From Rhizobium rhizogenes (GTDB taxonomy: Bacteria; Pseudomonadota; Alphaproteobacteria; Rhizobiales; Rhizobiaceae), in assembly GCF_002005205.3 (NCBI RefSeq), contig NZ_CP019702.2, forward strand, positions 1-64,000: a stretch of DNA of 64,000 nucleotides. Direction: 5' to 3'. Position 1 is the stretch's first letter. Each line of letters begins with the position of its first letter. Positions 53,005-62,103 of the stretch are shown here, in pieces. A program made the translations under genes and the position numbers. Under the pieces are notes generated by a model. The model was not told the origin of the DNA. It saw nothing but the letters and a program-made list of their open reading frames with translations, and did no database searches.

Positions 53005-54003
53005 TCACCTGCCGGGGTTTCGCCATGCATTGATGGCGATCACGAGAATGAGGAATGCGCCCCAGATGAAGTCGATCAGGTGGTTGGAGAACCGCATCAT
53101 CTGAAAGCCGGAAGAGAGCAGCATGAGGGCGACAAGCGCAATCGCAACGCCAAGAACGCGCCCTTTCCCGCCCGCCGGGTTTGTGCCCCCGAGAACGGCA
53201 ATCAGCACCGCCTGCAGCAGATAGGACGCGCCGTAGTCGGATTTAGCTGCATTGGTCCGCCCAGACAGAATGATCCCCGCCAGTGACGCCAGCACGCCGG
53301 TAAGCATATATGAATACAGCATCATGCGATCCTTGCGGATGCCAGCAAAGACGGCTGCCCGCGGATTGGTCCCGATCAGCATCAGGTTGATGCCGAGCGT
53401 CGAGCGCGTCAGCAGGATCGCCACGATAATGCACACGGCGATGAACAGCAGGAACGGCGTTGCTATACCGAAGACTTTACCGTTACCGATCCAGTTCCAC
53501 GCGTCAGGAAATCCGACAATTGCCGGACCGCCGGTCAATACCAGCGCCAGCCCCATCAGAATCTGACCTGTGCCGAGTGTCGCCAGGATCGGGGTAATGC
53601 GCAATTTCGCCACCAAAAGGCCGTTGATCAGACCGGACAGTAGGCCAACCACCATCGCGAGCACGATGCCAAGCCCTGTGTAGAACACGATGCCCGACGT
53701 GGAGGATTGCCCTGACTGAACCATGGTGGAATGGAAATAAATGCCGGCGACAATGCCCGCCAGATTGGCAATTCCCACCACGGACAGATCGATGCCACCG
53801 GTCAGCATGGCGATCATCATGGCGATGGAGAGGATCCCCAGTTCAGGCATGATGTAACTGATGGATTCGAAGTTGTAATAGTTCAGGAACTTGCCGGGGT
53901 TCATCCATGTCATCAGGGCAAAAACGATGATGGTGATCAAAAGCAGCTGAACGATGTTGTTGTCGTTGCCGAAAAGCCGACGCATATCGAACGAATTCTT
54001 CAT
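53005..54003 (-). CDS. Ribose-type ABC permease (second subunit)
   Basis: A 332-residue permease of the RbsC family (BPD_transp_2), with about eight to ten helices. Recognisable segments are GGIDLSVVGIANLAGIVAG, GLLSGLINGLLVAKLRITP and ILGGTNPAGGKGRVLG. The ATG at 54003 follows GGGAG; a GTG at 54021 is possible and would overlap the previous gene. It forms a heteromeric channel with the neighbouring permease. Confidence 0.88.
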   Translation of the reverse strand: MKNSFDMRRLFGNDNNIVQLLLITIIVFALMTWMNPGKFLNYYNFESISYIMPELGILSIAMMIAMLTGGIDLSVVGIANLAGIVAGIYFHSTMVQSGQSSTSGIVFYTGLGIVLAMVVGLLSGLINGLLVAKLRITPILATLGTGQILMGLALVLTGGPAIVGFPDAWNWIGNGKVFGIATPFLLFIAVCIIVAILLTRSTLGINLMLIGTNPRAAVFAGIRKDRMMLYSYMLTGVLASLAGIILSGRTNAAKSDYGASYLLQAVLIAVLGGTNPAGGKGRVLGVAIALVALMLLSSGFQMMRFSNHLIDFIWGAFLILVIAINAWRNPGR

Positions 54004-54017
54004 GATGCGCTCTCCCG

Positions 54018-54995
54018 TCACGCTATGCTTTTACGGTCACGCCATGCCGTGATGGCAGTGGCAATGATGATAATCAGGCCGACAACAACGCGCTGCCAGG
54101 TGGTGTCCACCTTCATGATGATCAGGGAATTTTTGACCATCACCAGCATGAACACGCCCATCAATGTGCCGAGAACCGTGCCGCGTCCGCCAAAGATTGA
54201 CGCACCGCCCAAAACCACGGCTGCGATCACGTCGAGTTCGAGCCCGACAAAATCGCGCGGGTTGGCAAGCCAGATCATCGAGGAATGCAGCAGGCCCGAG
54301 AAGCCCGCCAGCGCACCGGCGATGCAGTAGACAAAGAAGATCGTCGCGCCCGTATTGAAGCCAACGCGCTTTGCGGCCTCAGGAGAGCCGCCGTAGGCAT
54401 AAACGCTGCGCCCGATCATGGTGTAGGTGAGGATGAGATGGATGACAAACGCCAGCCCCAAATAGACCAGGAACATCGCGGTCAGGCCGAAAGTCGATCC
54501 CGTGGCCGAGGTCAGAGAGATCACATCGGTCTTGCCGAACTCGATCAGCTCCTTCGGCATCTTGTTGATGTTGACGATGCTGGTGCCGACGAGGCCGAGA
54601 ACAAGACCGCGCACAATCGAACCTGTCCCGAGCGTCACGATCAGCGGGATCATCCTGAAACGGTGAATAATGAAACCGTTAAACGCACCAAGAGCCAGTC
54701 CAATCAGCGTCGCCGCAACGAAGGGAATGAGCACGCCATCATAACCGAGATAGACCATGCTGCGCACAGTCAGATACATCGCGGCAATAGCGAATGCCGT
54801 AAAGGATACGTCGATACCGCCCGAAATCATCACCAGCAATACGCCGAGCGCCATGATGCCAATCACGACATTGGAGCGCAGCAGGCCGAAAATGTTGTCG
54901 AGCGACCAGAAGGCCGGATTTATGAGACCGATAATGACCATGGCCGCGAGCAACACGCAGGCGATAATGGATTCTGTGTTTCTCAGGAGTTTCAT
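54018..54995 (-). CDS. Ribose-type ABC permease (first subunit)
   Basis: A 325-residue RbsC-family permease with ISGGIDVSFTAFAIAAMYL, LGAFNGFIIHRFRMIPLIVT and VLGGASIFGGRGTVLG. It lies 13 bp after the ATPase gene and 14 bp before the second permease. The two permeases plus the two-domain ATPase form one importer. Confidence 0.88.
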   Translation of the reverse strand: MKLLRNTESIIACVLLAAMVIIGLINPAFWSLDNIFGLLRSNVVIGIMALGVLLVMISGGIDVSFTAFAIAAMYLTVRSMVYLGYDGVLIPFVAATLIGLALGAFNGFIIHRFRMIPLIVTLGTGSIVRGLVLGLVGTSIVNINKMPKELIEFGKTDVISLTSATGSTFGLTAMFLVYLGLAFVIHLILTYTMIGRSVYAYGGSPEAAKRVGFNTGATIFFVYCIAGALAGFSGLLHSSMIWLANPRDFVGLELDVIAAVVLGGASIFGGRGTVLGTLMGVFMLVMVKNSLIIMKVDTTWQRVVVGLIIIIATAITAWRDRKSIA

Positions 54996-55008
54996 GACTT
55001 GCGGCCCC

Positions 55009-56508
55009 TCAATTCAGCATCTTGAGCCGGTCATTGACGGCGTCTTCAGTCATGCTCTCCCCCGACAATTCGTCAACGAAACGGCCGCGATGCATGACCA
55101 GCACGCGGTTGCAGTTCTGCACCAGTTCCGGCACATCGTCGGAAATCATCAGCACAGCTAGGCCTTCCTTTTCGGCCAGCCCGCGGATGATGTTGTGGAT
55201 CTGTGCTTTGGAACCGACATCGACGCCGACGGTCGGTCCGTTGAGGATCAGCACGTTGGCGCCCGTCAACAGCCAGCGGGCCAGAACCACGCGCTGCGCG
55301 TTGCCACCGGACAAATGGTTGACCGGCGTGTGCGGCCCCGGCGCCACGATCTGCATGGCCGAGAACATATCGCGGGTCGTCTCATTCGCCTTTTTGCGAT
55401 TGATGAAAAGACCACGGACAAATTTCTCAATCGACGTGACAATGATATTGCGCTCGATCGATTGGGTCAGGAATAGCCCCTCGGTCAGGCGGTCCTCCGG
55501 CACATAAGCGACACCGCAGGCAATAGCTTCTTGCACACTCCTCGGGTGTACCTCGCGGCCTGCAATGCGCATTAAACCGGTAAAATCGGGTCGCATTCCA
55601 AACAGCGCCAATGCAAGTTCGGTACGGCCAGAACCGATCAAGCCCGAAATACCGACGATTTCACCCGGCCTCAATGTAAGGGCGGCATTGTCCACGGAAC
55701 CCGGAACCGTGAGATTGCGCACTTCCAGCACCGGCGTGTCGGCGCCCTCCGGGGCAGCCCACTGGTAGCTGTGGGCAGTCATTTCTTGTCCCGTCATCGC
55801 GCGGGTAATCGCCGGCTCGTCAAATTCGGCAATCGGTCCTTCGGCAGCCTTCTTGCCATTTCGGAAAACTGTCAGGCGCTCGCTGATTTCAAGCATTTCC
55901 CGCATCTTGTGGCTGACGAAGAGCACGGCGATGCCCTGCGCCTGAATATCGCGAACAATCTTGAAGAGGGCATCCACCTCATAGCGCGTCAGCGCCGTGG
56001 TCGGCTCATCCATGATGATCAGGCGCGCATCAGCCATCACAGCGCGGGCTATCGCCACGATCTGCTTCCCCGAAGTTGGCAGGCTTTCGACATCCGCATC
56101 AAGATCGATATTTACGCCCAGGCGGTCCAACGCTTTCTGGGCCAGCTGTCGAACCTGTCGCCAGTCGACCGTCTTGCGACCTTCCATCAGGAGGGTGTTG
56201 ATCGCCAGATTCTCGGCCACCGTCAGGTTTCCAAACAACGAAAAATCCTGATAGATCACCTGGATACCGTGGTGAACGGATTTTACCGGATCGAGTTTGC
56301 CGACGGGCTTCCCGTCGATCAGAATCTCGCCATCCTCAGGCGTGTAAACCCCGGACATGATTTTAATGACGGTGGATTTGCCGGAACCGTTTTCACCTGC
56401 AAGGCAATGGATTTCGCCCGGGCGAATGCTCAGCGATACGTCGTCGAGCGCCTTCACGCCGCCAAACCGCTTGCCGATATGGCGCAGCTCGATCAGATTT
56501 TCAGTCAT
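55009..56508 (-). CDS. Ribose-type ABC ATPase (RbsA-like, two nucleotide domains)
   Basis: A 499-residue fused ATPase from the ATG at 56508. The first domain has Walker A GENGSGKST near 39, signature-like SLPTSGKQ and Walker B LIIMDEPTTAL. The second has a degenerate Walker A (GLIGSGRTELA), signature HLSGGNAQRV and a Walker B altered to VLILNGPTVGVDVG, in which the catalytic DE pair is NG. One-site ATP hydrolysis is expected, as in other RbsA-type proteins. It is separated from the binding-protein gene by a strong terminator hairpin. Confidence 0.9.
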   Translation of the reverse strand: MTENLIELRHIGKRFGGVKALDDVSLSIRPGEIHCLAGENGSGKSTVIKIMSGVYTPEDGEILIDGKPVGKLDPVKSVHHGIQVIYQDFSLFGNLTVAENLAINTLLMEGRKTVDWRQVRQLAQKALDRLGVNIDLDADVESLPTSGKQIVAIARAVMADARLIIMDEPTTALTRYEVDALFKIVRDIQAQGIAVLFVSHKMREMLEISERLTVFRNGKKAAEGPIAEFDEPAITRAMTGQEMTAHSYQWAAPEGADTPVLEVRNLTVPGSVDNAALTLRPGEIVGISGLIGSGRTELALALFGMRPDFTGLMRIAGREVHPRSVQEAIACGVAYVPEDRLTEGLFLTQSIERNIIVTSIEKFVRGLFINRKKANETTRDMFSAMQIVAPGPHTPVNHLSGGNAQRVVLARWLLTGANVLILNGPTVGVDVGSKAQIHNIIRGLAEKEGLAVLMISDDVPELVQNCNRVLVMHRGRFVDELSGESMTEDAVNDRLKMLN

Positions 56509-56543
56509 AATGGCCTCGTGCAAGCCTGGAAAACACGGGGTGT

Positions 56544-56571
56544 AAAAGGAGAGAGGGTTACCCCTCCCTCC
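56544..56571 (-). terminator. Intrinsic terminator inside the sugar operon
   Basis: On the minus strand GGAGGGAGGG (56571-56562) and CCCTCTCTCC (56557-56548) form a 10-bp stem with one G-U wobble and a GTAA loop, followed at once by TTTT (56547-56544). It lies 11 bp past the binding-protein stop and before the ATPase gene. It should terminate most transcripts there and so keep the binding protein in excess over the membrane subunits. Confidence 0.75.
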
Positions 56572-56581
56572 GCGGTTCGGA

Positions 56582-57628
56582 TCAGAAGTCGTACTTGTCC
56601 ATGTTTTCTTTGGTTACGCCGACCCAACCTGCGCCATAGAGCAGATGCGGCTTGGAGGCGTCAGGCACCAGAACGCTTTCGTAACCAGGCAGGCCAAGGT
56701 TCAGGCCGGCCTTGATCTGCTCGTTCTTCTTCTCGAGAACCGCGACAGCCAGCATGTTCATGGCGTAACCGGCAACGGCCGGATCCCAGAACTGAATGTA
56801 CTGGATATTGTCGTTCTTGATATATTCGCCGGCAACGGAAACAAGGCCCGTGCCCGAGAAGAAGACCTTGCCCGACAGACCGCCCTCGGCGATCAGACGA
56901 CCCGCACCCGCGGATGTCGGCATCGGAGCGCCGAGAATACCGGTGATGTCAGGATAGGCGGTCATCGCCTCCTTAAGCTTGGTATAGTCGGTATTAGCGT
57001 CGTCATAGGTTTCCAGCCGCTCGGTCGCCTGCGACATCTCCGGGAAGTTGGCCTTCTGGTATTCGACGGCGCCGTCGATCCATTCCATCTGCGACTTGGA
57101 CGTCAGGCTGCCAACGGTAGCGACATATTTGCCCTTGCCACCCATGGATTTGCCAAGTTCCTTCATAAGGTTCGCACCATAGGCCTTATTGTCGAAGGCT
57201 TCTATGTCGAAATCCACATTCTGGATGTTGGAAGCCTCATGGCTGATGACAACAATGCCGCGATCACGGGCTTTCTTCAGGACCGGCTCCACCGCTTCGA
57301 CCGAGAACGGCACGATGGCAATGGCATCTACGCCCTGCGCGATGAGGTTTTCAACGATCTGCACCTGGGCGGCAGCATCAGCTTGGCTTGGGCCAACCAT
57401 CCAGACATCATTTCCGGTATCACCCTTGAACTGCTCAACACCATCGCGCATGCGGTCAAACCATGCGATGCCATCCACCTTCACGACGGTTGCGATCGTG
57501 TATTTCTTGCCGCTGGCCGCGGTGATCAGCTCCTTGTTGACCTTCGATGTATCGACAGCGCTCTGCGCAAAAACAGCCGACGCGGAAAGCGTCGCAACAA
57601 GCGCGATGGTTGCGAAGATTTTATTCAC
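56582..57628 (-). CDS. Sugar ABC transporter periplasmic binding protein
   Basis: A 348-residue type I binding protein (RbsB/RhaS/LsrB group) with a signal peptide (MNKIFATIALVATLSASAVFA). The pattern VENLIAQGVDAIAIVPFSVE and VISHEASNIQNVDFDIEAFD defines the two-lobe fold, and GILGAPMPTSAGAGRLIAE the hinge region. It captures the sugar for the importer encoded downstream. First gene of the operon, it is separated from the rest by an intrinsic terminator and divergent from the DeoR-family gene. Confidence 0.88.
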   Translation of the reverse strand: MNKIFATIALVATLSASAVFAQSAVDTSKVNKELITAASGKKYTIATVVKVDGIAWFDRMRDGVEQFKGDTGNDVWMVGPSQADAAAQVQIVENLIAQGVDAIAIVPFSVEAVEPVLKKARDRGIVVISHEASNIQNVDFDIEAFDNKAYGANLMKELGKSMGGKGKYVATVGSLTSKSQMEWIDGAVEYQKANFPEMSQATERLETYDDANTDYTKLKEAMTAYPDITGILGAPMPTSAGAGRLIAEGGLSGKVFFSGTGLVSVAGEYIKNDNIQYIQFWDPAVAGYAMNMLAVAVLEKKNEQIKAGLNLGLPGYESVLVPDASKPHLLYGAGWVGVTKENMDKYDF

Positions 57629-57965
57629 GGATAACTCCTCCCTTTAAAATTGCAACGTGCCGGACTTCTATCAATCGCGGCACCCGCTATTGTTCGATCC
57701 CAAACGCCGGCGACCGCTCCTCATGCGTCCAACGCCTCCTCATTCTCCCGGAAAGGCCTCCCACGCCCTGGTAGCCGCGCCTCAATGTGGCCCAGAATCC
57801 TGTTGTTTTCCTCTCCTGATAATGCGAACTATCATGATACAATTCGATCATTATGTTTCGATCGTTTCATATTTGTTATTCTTCTGTCAAGCGCAGAGAG
57901 TGGCGATTGCGAGCAAAGCGACACCGAAATGTGAAGAGCAGCGAGAAACCGAAAGCGAAAACAAA
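57629..57965. other. Divergent promoter region of the sugar operon
   Basis: This gap of about 337 bp lies between the binding-protein and DeoR-family genes, which diverge. It contains the tandem TTCGATC repeat at 57843-57863, a further TTCGATC at 57693-57699 and a 10-bp palindrome TATCATGATA at 57830-57839. The part upstream of the regulator is AT-rich from 57815 to 57890. The regulator frame is open through it, but no good start lies before 57900. Confidence 0.5.
57843..57863. promoter_or_regulatory. Candidate DeoR-family operator repeats
   Basis: TTCGATC occurs twice in tandem at 57843-57849 and 57857-57863, 14 nt apart, in an AT-rich stretch between the divergent genes. A further copy is at 57693-57699 near the binding-protein start. 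DeoR-family repressors often bind direct repeats of this kind. The repeat is short, so this is a suggestion. Confidence 0.35.
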
Positions 57966-58697
57966 GTGAGCAAAATAAGTGCACGCAATGCCAGGTTGGA
58001 CGCGCTGGCCAGGCTGGTCCAGGAAACAGGCGTCCTGAGGCTGCGGGACGCCGCGTCCCGGCTTGGCGTATCCGAAATTACCATTCGTCGCGACATTGCC
58101 GCCGATGGCGAACGATTGAGCTGTCTTGGCGGCTACATCATTCCGGTTCAGGACGGCGCAGTCAGCAGCGACTATGTGCTGGAGCAGGAAAAGGACAGCC
58201 ATGCGGCGGCCAAGATGCGCGCATGCACGCAGGCTGCGGCTTTGATCGAGCCACATGACACTATATTCATCGACTGTGGAACGACGATGCCGCATCTGGC
58301 GCGGCAGATTCCGGTAAATGCACATGTCACCGCCATCTGCTATTCTCTCAATGTTGCCGAGGAGCTGGCAAGCAGAAACGATGTCCGCCTAATCATGCTC
58401 GGCGGACTCTATCATCCGGAGGCGGCCTCGTTCTCGGGGGATGAGGGCTTTGAGGTGCTGAAGCGCGTCAATATCAACAAAGCATTCTTGTCTGCAGGCG
58501 GCGTGGACGGACATCACGGCGTGACTTGTTCGCATTTTCATGAAGTGCCGATCAAACAGATGGTCATGCAACGCTCAATGCAAAAGCATCTTGTGGTTGA
58601 CAGCAGCAAGTTCAGCAAGGTGCGGGCGGCGCGCTATGCTTCCATCGGCGACTTCAATTCAATTGTTTCGGATCAACCCTTACCTTTTGTAAAATAA
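57966..58697 (+). CDS. DeoR/GlpR-family transcriptional repressor
   Basis: A regulator of 243 residues if started at the GTG at 57966; a GTG at 57900 would add 22. The DeoR-type helix-turn-helix is RLRDAASRLGVSEITIRRDI near residue 30. The C-terminal phosphosugar-sensing domain follows, with FIDCGTTMPHLARQIP, TAICYSLNVAEEL and FLSAGGVDGHHGVT. It probably represses the divergent sugar operon until a sugar phosphate, perhaps deoxyribose-5-phosphate, binds. The start is uncertain because neither candidate has a strong ribosome site. Confidence 0.85.
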   Translation: MSKISARNARLDALARLVQETGVLRLRDAASRLGVSEITIRRDIAADGERLSCLGGYIIPVQDGAVSSDYVLEQEKDSHAAAKMRACTQAAALIEPHDTIFIDCGTTMPHLARQIPVNAHVTAICYSLNVAEELASRNDVRLIMLGGLYHPEAASFSGDEGFEVLKRVNINKAFLSAGGVDGHHGVTCSHFHEVPIKQMVMQRSMQKHLVVDSSKFSKVRAARYASIGDFNSIVSDQPLPFVK

Positions 58698-58722
58698 GCG
58701 GAAAATGGCGCGCGTTTCCGCT
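58697..58722 (+). terminator. Stem-loop at the end of the DeoR-family gene
   Basis: AGCGGAAA (58697-58704) and TTTCCGCT (58715-58722) form a perfect 8-bp stem with a 10-nt GC-rich loop, directly at the stop codon. It lacks a following T-run, so termination may need Rho or be weak. Confidence 0.4.
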
Positions 58723-59205
58723 GCTCCTCGAAGGAGGCATCGACTATTACCCATGGCCTTTTCGGGCGGATCATTCGGGGTGTTTTTCTCGGCCTCCCGA
58801 AGCGGGAAATGCTCGAACCTCCCCTGCCCAGGACGGGTTCTATCGATTCCATGATGGCTGGTACAATCTCATCGCAGCTTGACCAGTTGCGGACGTCGAG
58901 CTCCATGCCGGGGGAGGAGGATAACAATTAGCCAAAGATATCTATCTGGCTGACCTCGACCTCCACTTTCGTCAGGCGTTCCAGGAACTCGGCAGTTTCG
59001 TAAACGGCACTGTGGAACATAATGTCCGGCCGTCGGCACATAGGGCTATCGCGACATGCTGGTGAAGGTCTTACCGACATTATGATCCGGTCTGAGGCAA
59101 AGATCCTTGAAAGCTCCCCGTGCCGTCTAGCTGACTTTTCGACGCCCCCCTATCTGATGAGCTTACGATTTTTCTGCATAAACTCCTCCTGTCGATCAAT
59201 CGGGT
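58723..59205. other. Region without a recognised gene
   Basis: About 480 bp with no frame that looks coding along its length. Short stretches such as DYYPWPF (near 58745) and AKDIYLADLDLHFRQAFQEL (near 58933) on the plus strand look like pieces of a decayed gene, but they are broken by stops and I cannot name the family. Confidence 0.35.
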
Positions 59206-59746
59206 TCAGGTTTCAGTTCGCCGTGACAAGCCGGCATATCGAAGCGCGATAAAGGCCATGAGACCGGCAGCAGAGAACGCATTCAGATTGAGAAACGTTG
59301 CAAGATCGCCTGCCGACCAGGATTGCACCCCCGCGCCCAGAAATGTGCGCGAGCAGAAGAACTGCCATCGCATATTGCCAGAGTTTCTCGTCCGCACGGA
59401 ACGAAATGGCCACCAGCATGATGCAGGCCGCAAAGAAAAATTCGGTGCCGGATGCATGGCCGAACATCGCCGTTTCAACCAGGGTATCGAGCCTTCCGAC
59501 AAGAGGAAGCGCCAGGCGCGCAGCCAGATGTGATTTCTTTGCAAGAAACGGAATCGCAGGAAAAAAAGGCAGCGACAGCACGGTAACGAGCGATGCCACA
59601 GCAGCATCGGCGTCGACCAGATACCAGACATAAAGCGGATAAAACGGCTTGTTGAGGATGATGACCCAGGCAACGGTAAGTGTCGCTTTTGTCAGGTCAT
59701 AGGTTACGGCCAAGCCCGTCCGCCTATCGTCCCTTCCAAGTTCCAT
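59206..59746 (-). pseudogene. Frameshifted multi-pass membrane protein
   Basis: The frame from 59746 encodes about 135 residues with hydrophobic helices (TLTVAWVIILNKPFYPLYVW, ASLVTVLSLPFFPAIPFL, GTEFFFAACIMLVAISF). After about 59345 it becomes hydrophilic and cysteine-rich, while the neighbouring frame continues sensibly with SWSAGDLATFLNLNAFSAAG and LMAFIALRYAG. One frameshift in a G/C-rich run near 59340 explains this. The family is a hypothetical membrane protein I cannot name. A sequencing error is possible. Confidence 0.55.
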
Positions 59747-60007
59747 CAGGCCGTCTTCTCCGTTAGCGCCAAGCAGGCTGCTGGCCTAGATACGAAGAAA
59801 AGACTGGTTTGGCTTCAGTCGCGAGACAAAAGTACGATGGTGGTTCCGTAAATCGACGCGCAAGCCGCGCCACTTTGGAAAACCGCACCGAGAATATCCG
59901 CTGTCATCAGAGAACCGCAGAAGCAATCAGCCGCCGCAAGCGGCTTTTCAAGGTATTGTCGCGGCTCGTCTTTATCGATCAGACGCTGATGGTAACTGCT
60001 GTGCCGC
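59747..60007. other. Intergenic region after the glucokinase gene
   Basis: No gene recognised. A stem of AGCCGC (59929-59934) and GCGGCT (59940-59945) with a 5-nt loop is followed by TTT on the plus strand, the wrong orientation for the minus-strand genes around it. Confidence 0.35.
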
Positions 60008-60685
60008 CTACACGACGAGATCCGGGTTCTTCCACAGGCGGAACCCGCCTTCGAAAGCCAGAGCGTTGTCTCCGCGTCTGCACTTCGGCGGCAGATTTTC
60101 GAGCTTCTCCACGTTGCCGCCGCCGATGACGACCTCATCCGGTTCAAGAGCCGCGCTCAGGAGCTCCACAACGTCTTGGACGCGCTTTTGCCATTTCGCG
60201 TTGCCTTTCTTTTCCCGATAAGCCTCGCTGACATAATGCTCGTAGGTTTTGCCCTTGCGGTAAGGAAGATGGGCGATCTCCATCGGCTGGGCAACATTTT
60301 CGACAATCATCGCGGCGCCCAAACCCGTGCCGAGACCGAGAAACAACATGCGTCCGCCCTTGTAAGAACCAATCGCCTGCATGAGCGCATCGTTGACGAT
60401 GCGAACGGGACAATCGAAAACGCCCTCATAGTCATAGCCAACCCAGCCTTCGCCCAGATTGACCGGTTCCCGAAACGGTTTGTTGTGAACGACCGGGCCG
60501 GGATATCCCATGGCGATAACGTCATAGGTCATATCCTTTGCCATGGCGGTTACCGCGGCGACCATTTCCTGTCCCGTCATTGCCTTGCCGCTTTCAACCT
60601 TGCGCTCTTCGCCACCTGTGCTCAAGCGGATCTTCACGTGACTGCCGCCGATATCAATTGCAAGAACGGTTTGATCCTCTGCCAT
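60008..60685 (-). CDS. ROK-family glucokinase, polyphosphate-type
   Basis: A 225-residue kinase with phosphate-binding AIDIGGSHVKIRL at the N-terminus, GYPGPV and the second loop GLGTGLGAAMIV. Its short length and sequence resemble the polyphosphate/ATP glucokinase (PpgK) group, although the phosphoryl donor cannot be decided from sequence. It supplies glucose-6-phosphate to the enzyme encoded 32 bp upstream. It is the last gene of the apparent GH15-gnd-zwf-glucokinase operon. Confidence 0.8.
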   Translation of the reverse strand: MAEDQTVLAIDIGGSHVKIRLSTGGEERKVESGKAMTGQEMVAAVTAMAKDMTYDVIAMGYPGPVVHNKPFREPVNLGEGWVGYDYEGVFDCPVRIVNDALMQAIGSYKGGRMLFLGLGTGLGAAMIVENVAQPMEIAHLPYRKGKTYEHYVSEAYREKKGNAKWQKRVQDVVELLSAALEPDEVVIGGGNVEKLENLPPKCRRGDNALAFEGGFRLWKNPDLVV

Positions 60686-60717
60686 GTACTGGCCTCCGTC
60701 GACTATGCGTGTGGGCG

Positions 60718-62103
60718 TTACTCGGGATCAACCCATCCGCCTGGCGGGCCAAACCCTGCCATTTCCGCCGGACCCCAGCTTCCCACCTCATATGCAGGCG
60801 GCACGGCAGGATCATCGAGGATAGGCTCCACGATCTTCCAAGCCAGTTCCGCCGCATCCTGACGGGTGAAGAGCTGTCGTTCGCCGGCCATCGCATCGCC
60901 GATCAGCCGCTCATAAGGCGCCATATCACCAATACCATCATCGACCGCGCCAAGTTCTACGGCCTCGCCGCACATACCATCGCCAGCAGCCTTGCGGCGC
61001 GCGCCGATTCCAATCGCGATATCCGGCCCCAGACGGAAGCGCACATAATTGGCGGGCGTTGTCTCGACATCGCCAAAGAGCGCAATTGGCGGCCGTTTCA
61101 AGCGGACCAAAACTTCGGTTGCATGCGCTGGCAGGTTCTTGCCGGCGCGGATGAAGAAGGGCACGCCATTCCAGCGCCAGGTGGCGACGCGAAAGCGCAC
61201 GGCGGCGAAGGTTTCCCGGCTAGATGCCGGCGCGACACCCGGCTCGTCCAGATAGCCTCTGAACTGTCCGCGCACCACATCGTTACGAGTGAGCGGCGGC
61301 ATGGCTTTCAGTATCTGTACTTTTTCATCGACGAGATCATCCGAGGCGCTTGTGGCCGGCGGCTCCATGGCCAGCAGCAACAGCACATTGATCAGATGGT
61401 TCTGGATCACGTCGCGGATACATCCGACCTCGTCATAAAACTTGCCGCGCCCCTTGATGCCGAAATCTTCGGCCATGGTGATCTGTACGCTTTCGACATG
61501 GTCGCGGTTCCATACGGGCTCGAGAAAGGCATTAGCAAACCGGAAATAAAGAAGGTTCTGGATGGCCTCCTTACCGAGGAAATGGTCGATGCGGAAAATT
61601 GCATCCTCTGCGAAAACCGCGTGCAGCGCTTCGTTCAACGCTTCGGCGGAGGCAAGGTCACGGCCGAAGGGTTTCTCAACCATCAGCCGCGCCGAAGCGG
61701 CGATGCCCGCCTTGTTGAGGCCGGTTACCACGGTTTCGAAGAGAGACGGCGGAATGGCAAGGTAATAAAGCGGATGCTGGTGCCCGCCAAGCGCCGTGCG
61801 CAGCTTTTCGAATGTCGCTTCGTTGCGATAATCGCCGGAGACATAGGTCAGCTGTTCCGCGAATTTTTCGAAGACGGCTTCATCGATCTTGTCCACATGG
61901 TTGGCGACCGCATCGCGGGCCCGCGCTATCAGCTGCTCACGCGGCCAATCGTCGAAAGCGACGCCAATGATGGGCGTTTGCAGCGCGCCGTGTTTCACCA
62001 TGGCGTAGAGAGAGGGAAAGATCATCTTATAGGCAAGATCGCCCGTGGCGCCGAACACCACCAGCACGTCCGATCGCTGCCTGTCCGTGGCTGAGGTCTT
62101 CAT
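60718..62103 (-). CDS. zwf: Glucose-6-phosphate 1-dehydrogenase
   Basis: A 461-residue enzyme with the coenzyme loop [11 protein letters not shown] near residue 19 and the active-site motif [15 protein letters not shown] near 170. It oxidises glucose-6-phosphate to 6-phosphogluconolactone, making NADPH. Its start overlaps the end of gnd by 4 bp, and the glucokinase gene follows after 32 bp. It is slightly shorter than many proteobacterial Zwf proteins (about 490), but its motifs are complete. No lactonase (pgl) gene is visible next to it. Confidence 0.92.
   Translation of the reverse strand: MKTSATDRQRSDVLVVFGATGDLAYKMIFPSLYAMVKHGALQTPIIGVAFDDWPREQLIARARDAVANHVDKIDEAVFEKFAEQLTYVSGDYRNEATFEKLRTALGGHQHPLYYLAIPPSLFETVVTGLNKAGIAASARLMVEKPFGRDLASAEALNEALHAVFAEDAIFRIDHFLGKEAIQNLLYFRFANAFLEPVWNRDHVESVQITMAEDFGIKGRGKFYDEVGCIRDVIQNHLINVLLLLAMEPPATSASDDLVDEKVQILKAMPPLTRNDVVRGQFRGYLDEPGVAPASSRETFAAVRFRVATWRWNGVPFFIRAGKNLPAHATEVLVRLKRPPIALFGDVETTPANYVRFRLGPDIAIGIGARRKAAGDGMCGEAVELGAVDDGIGDMAPYERLIGDAMAGERQLFTRQDAAELAWKIVEPILDDPAVPPAYEVGSWGPAEMAGFGPPGGWVDPE

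Noticed and set aside
60538..62094. Open frame of 518 codons on the plus strand
   Set aside because: It lies opposite zwf and part of the glucokinase gene; the minus-strand genes have clear catalytic motifs and this has none.
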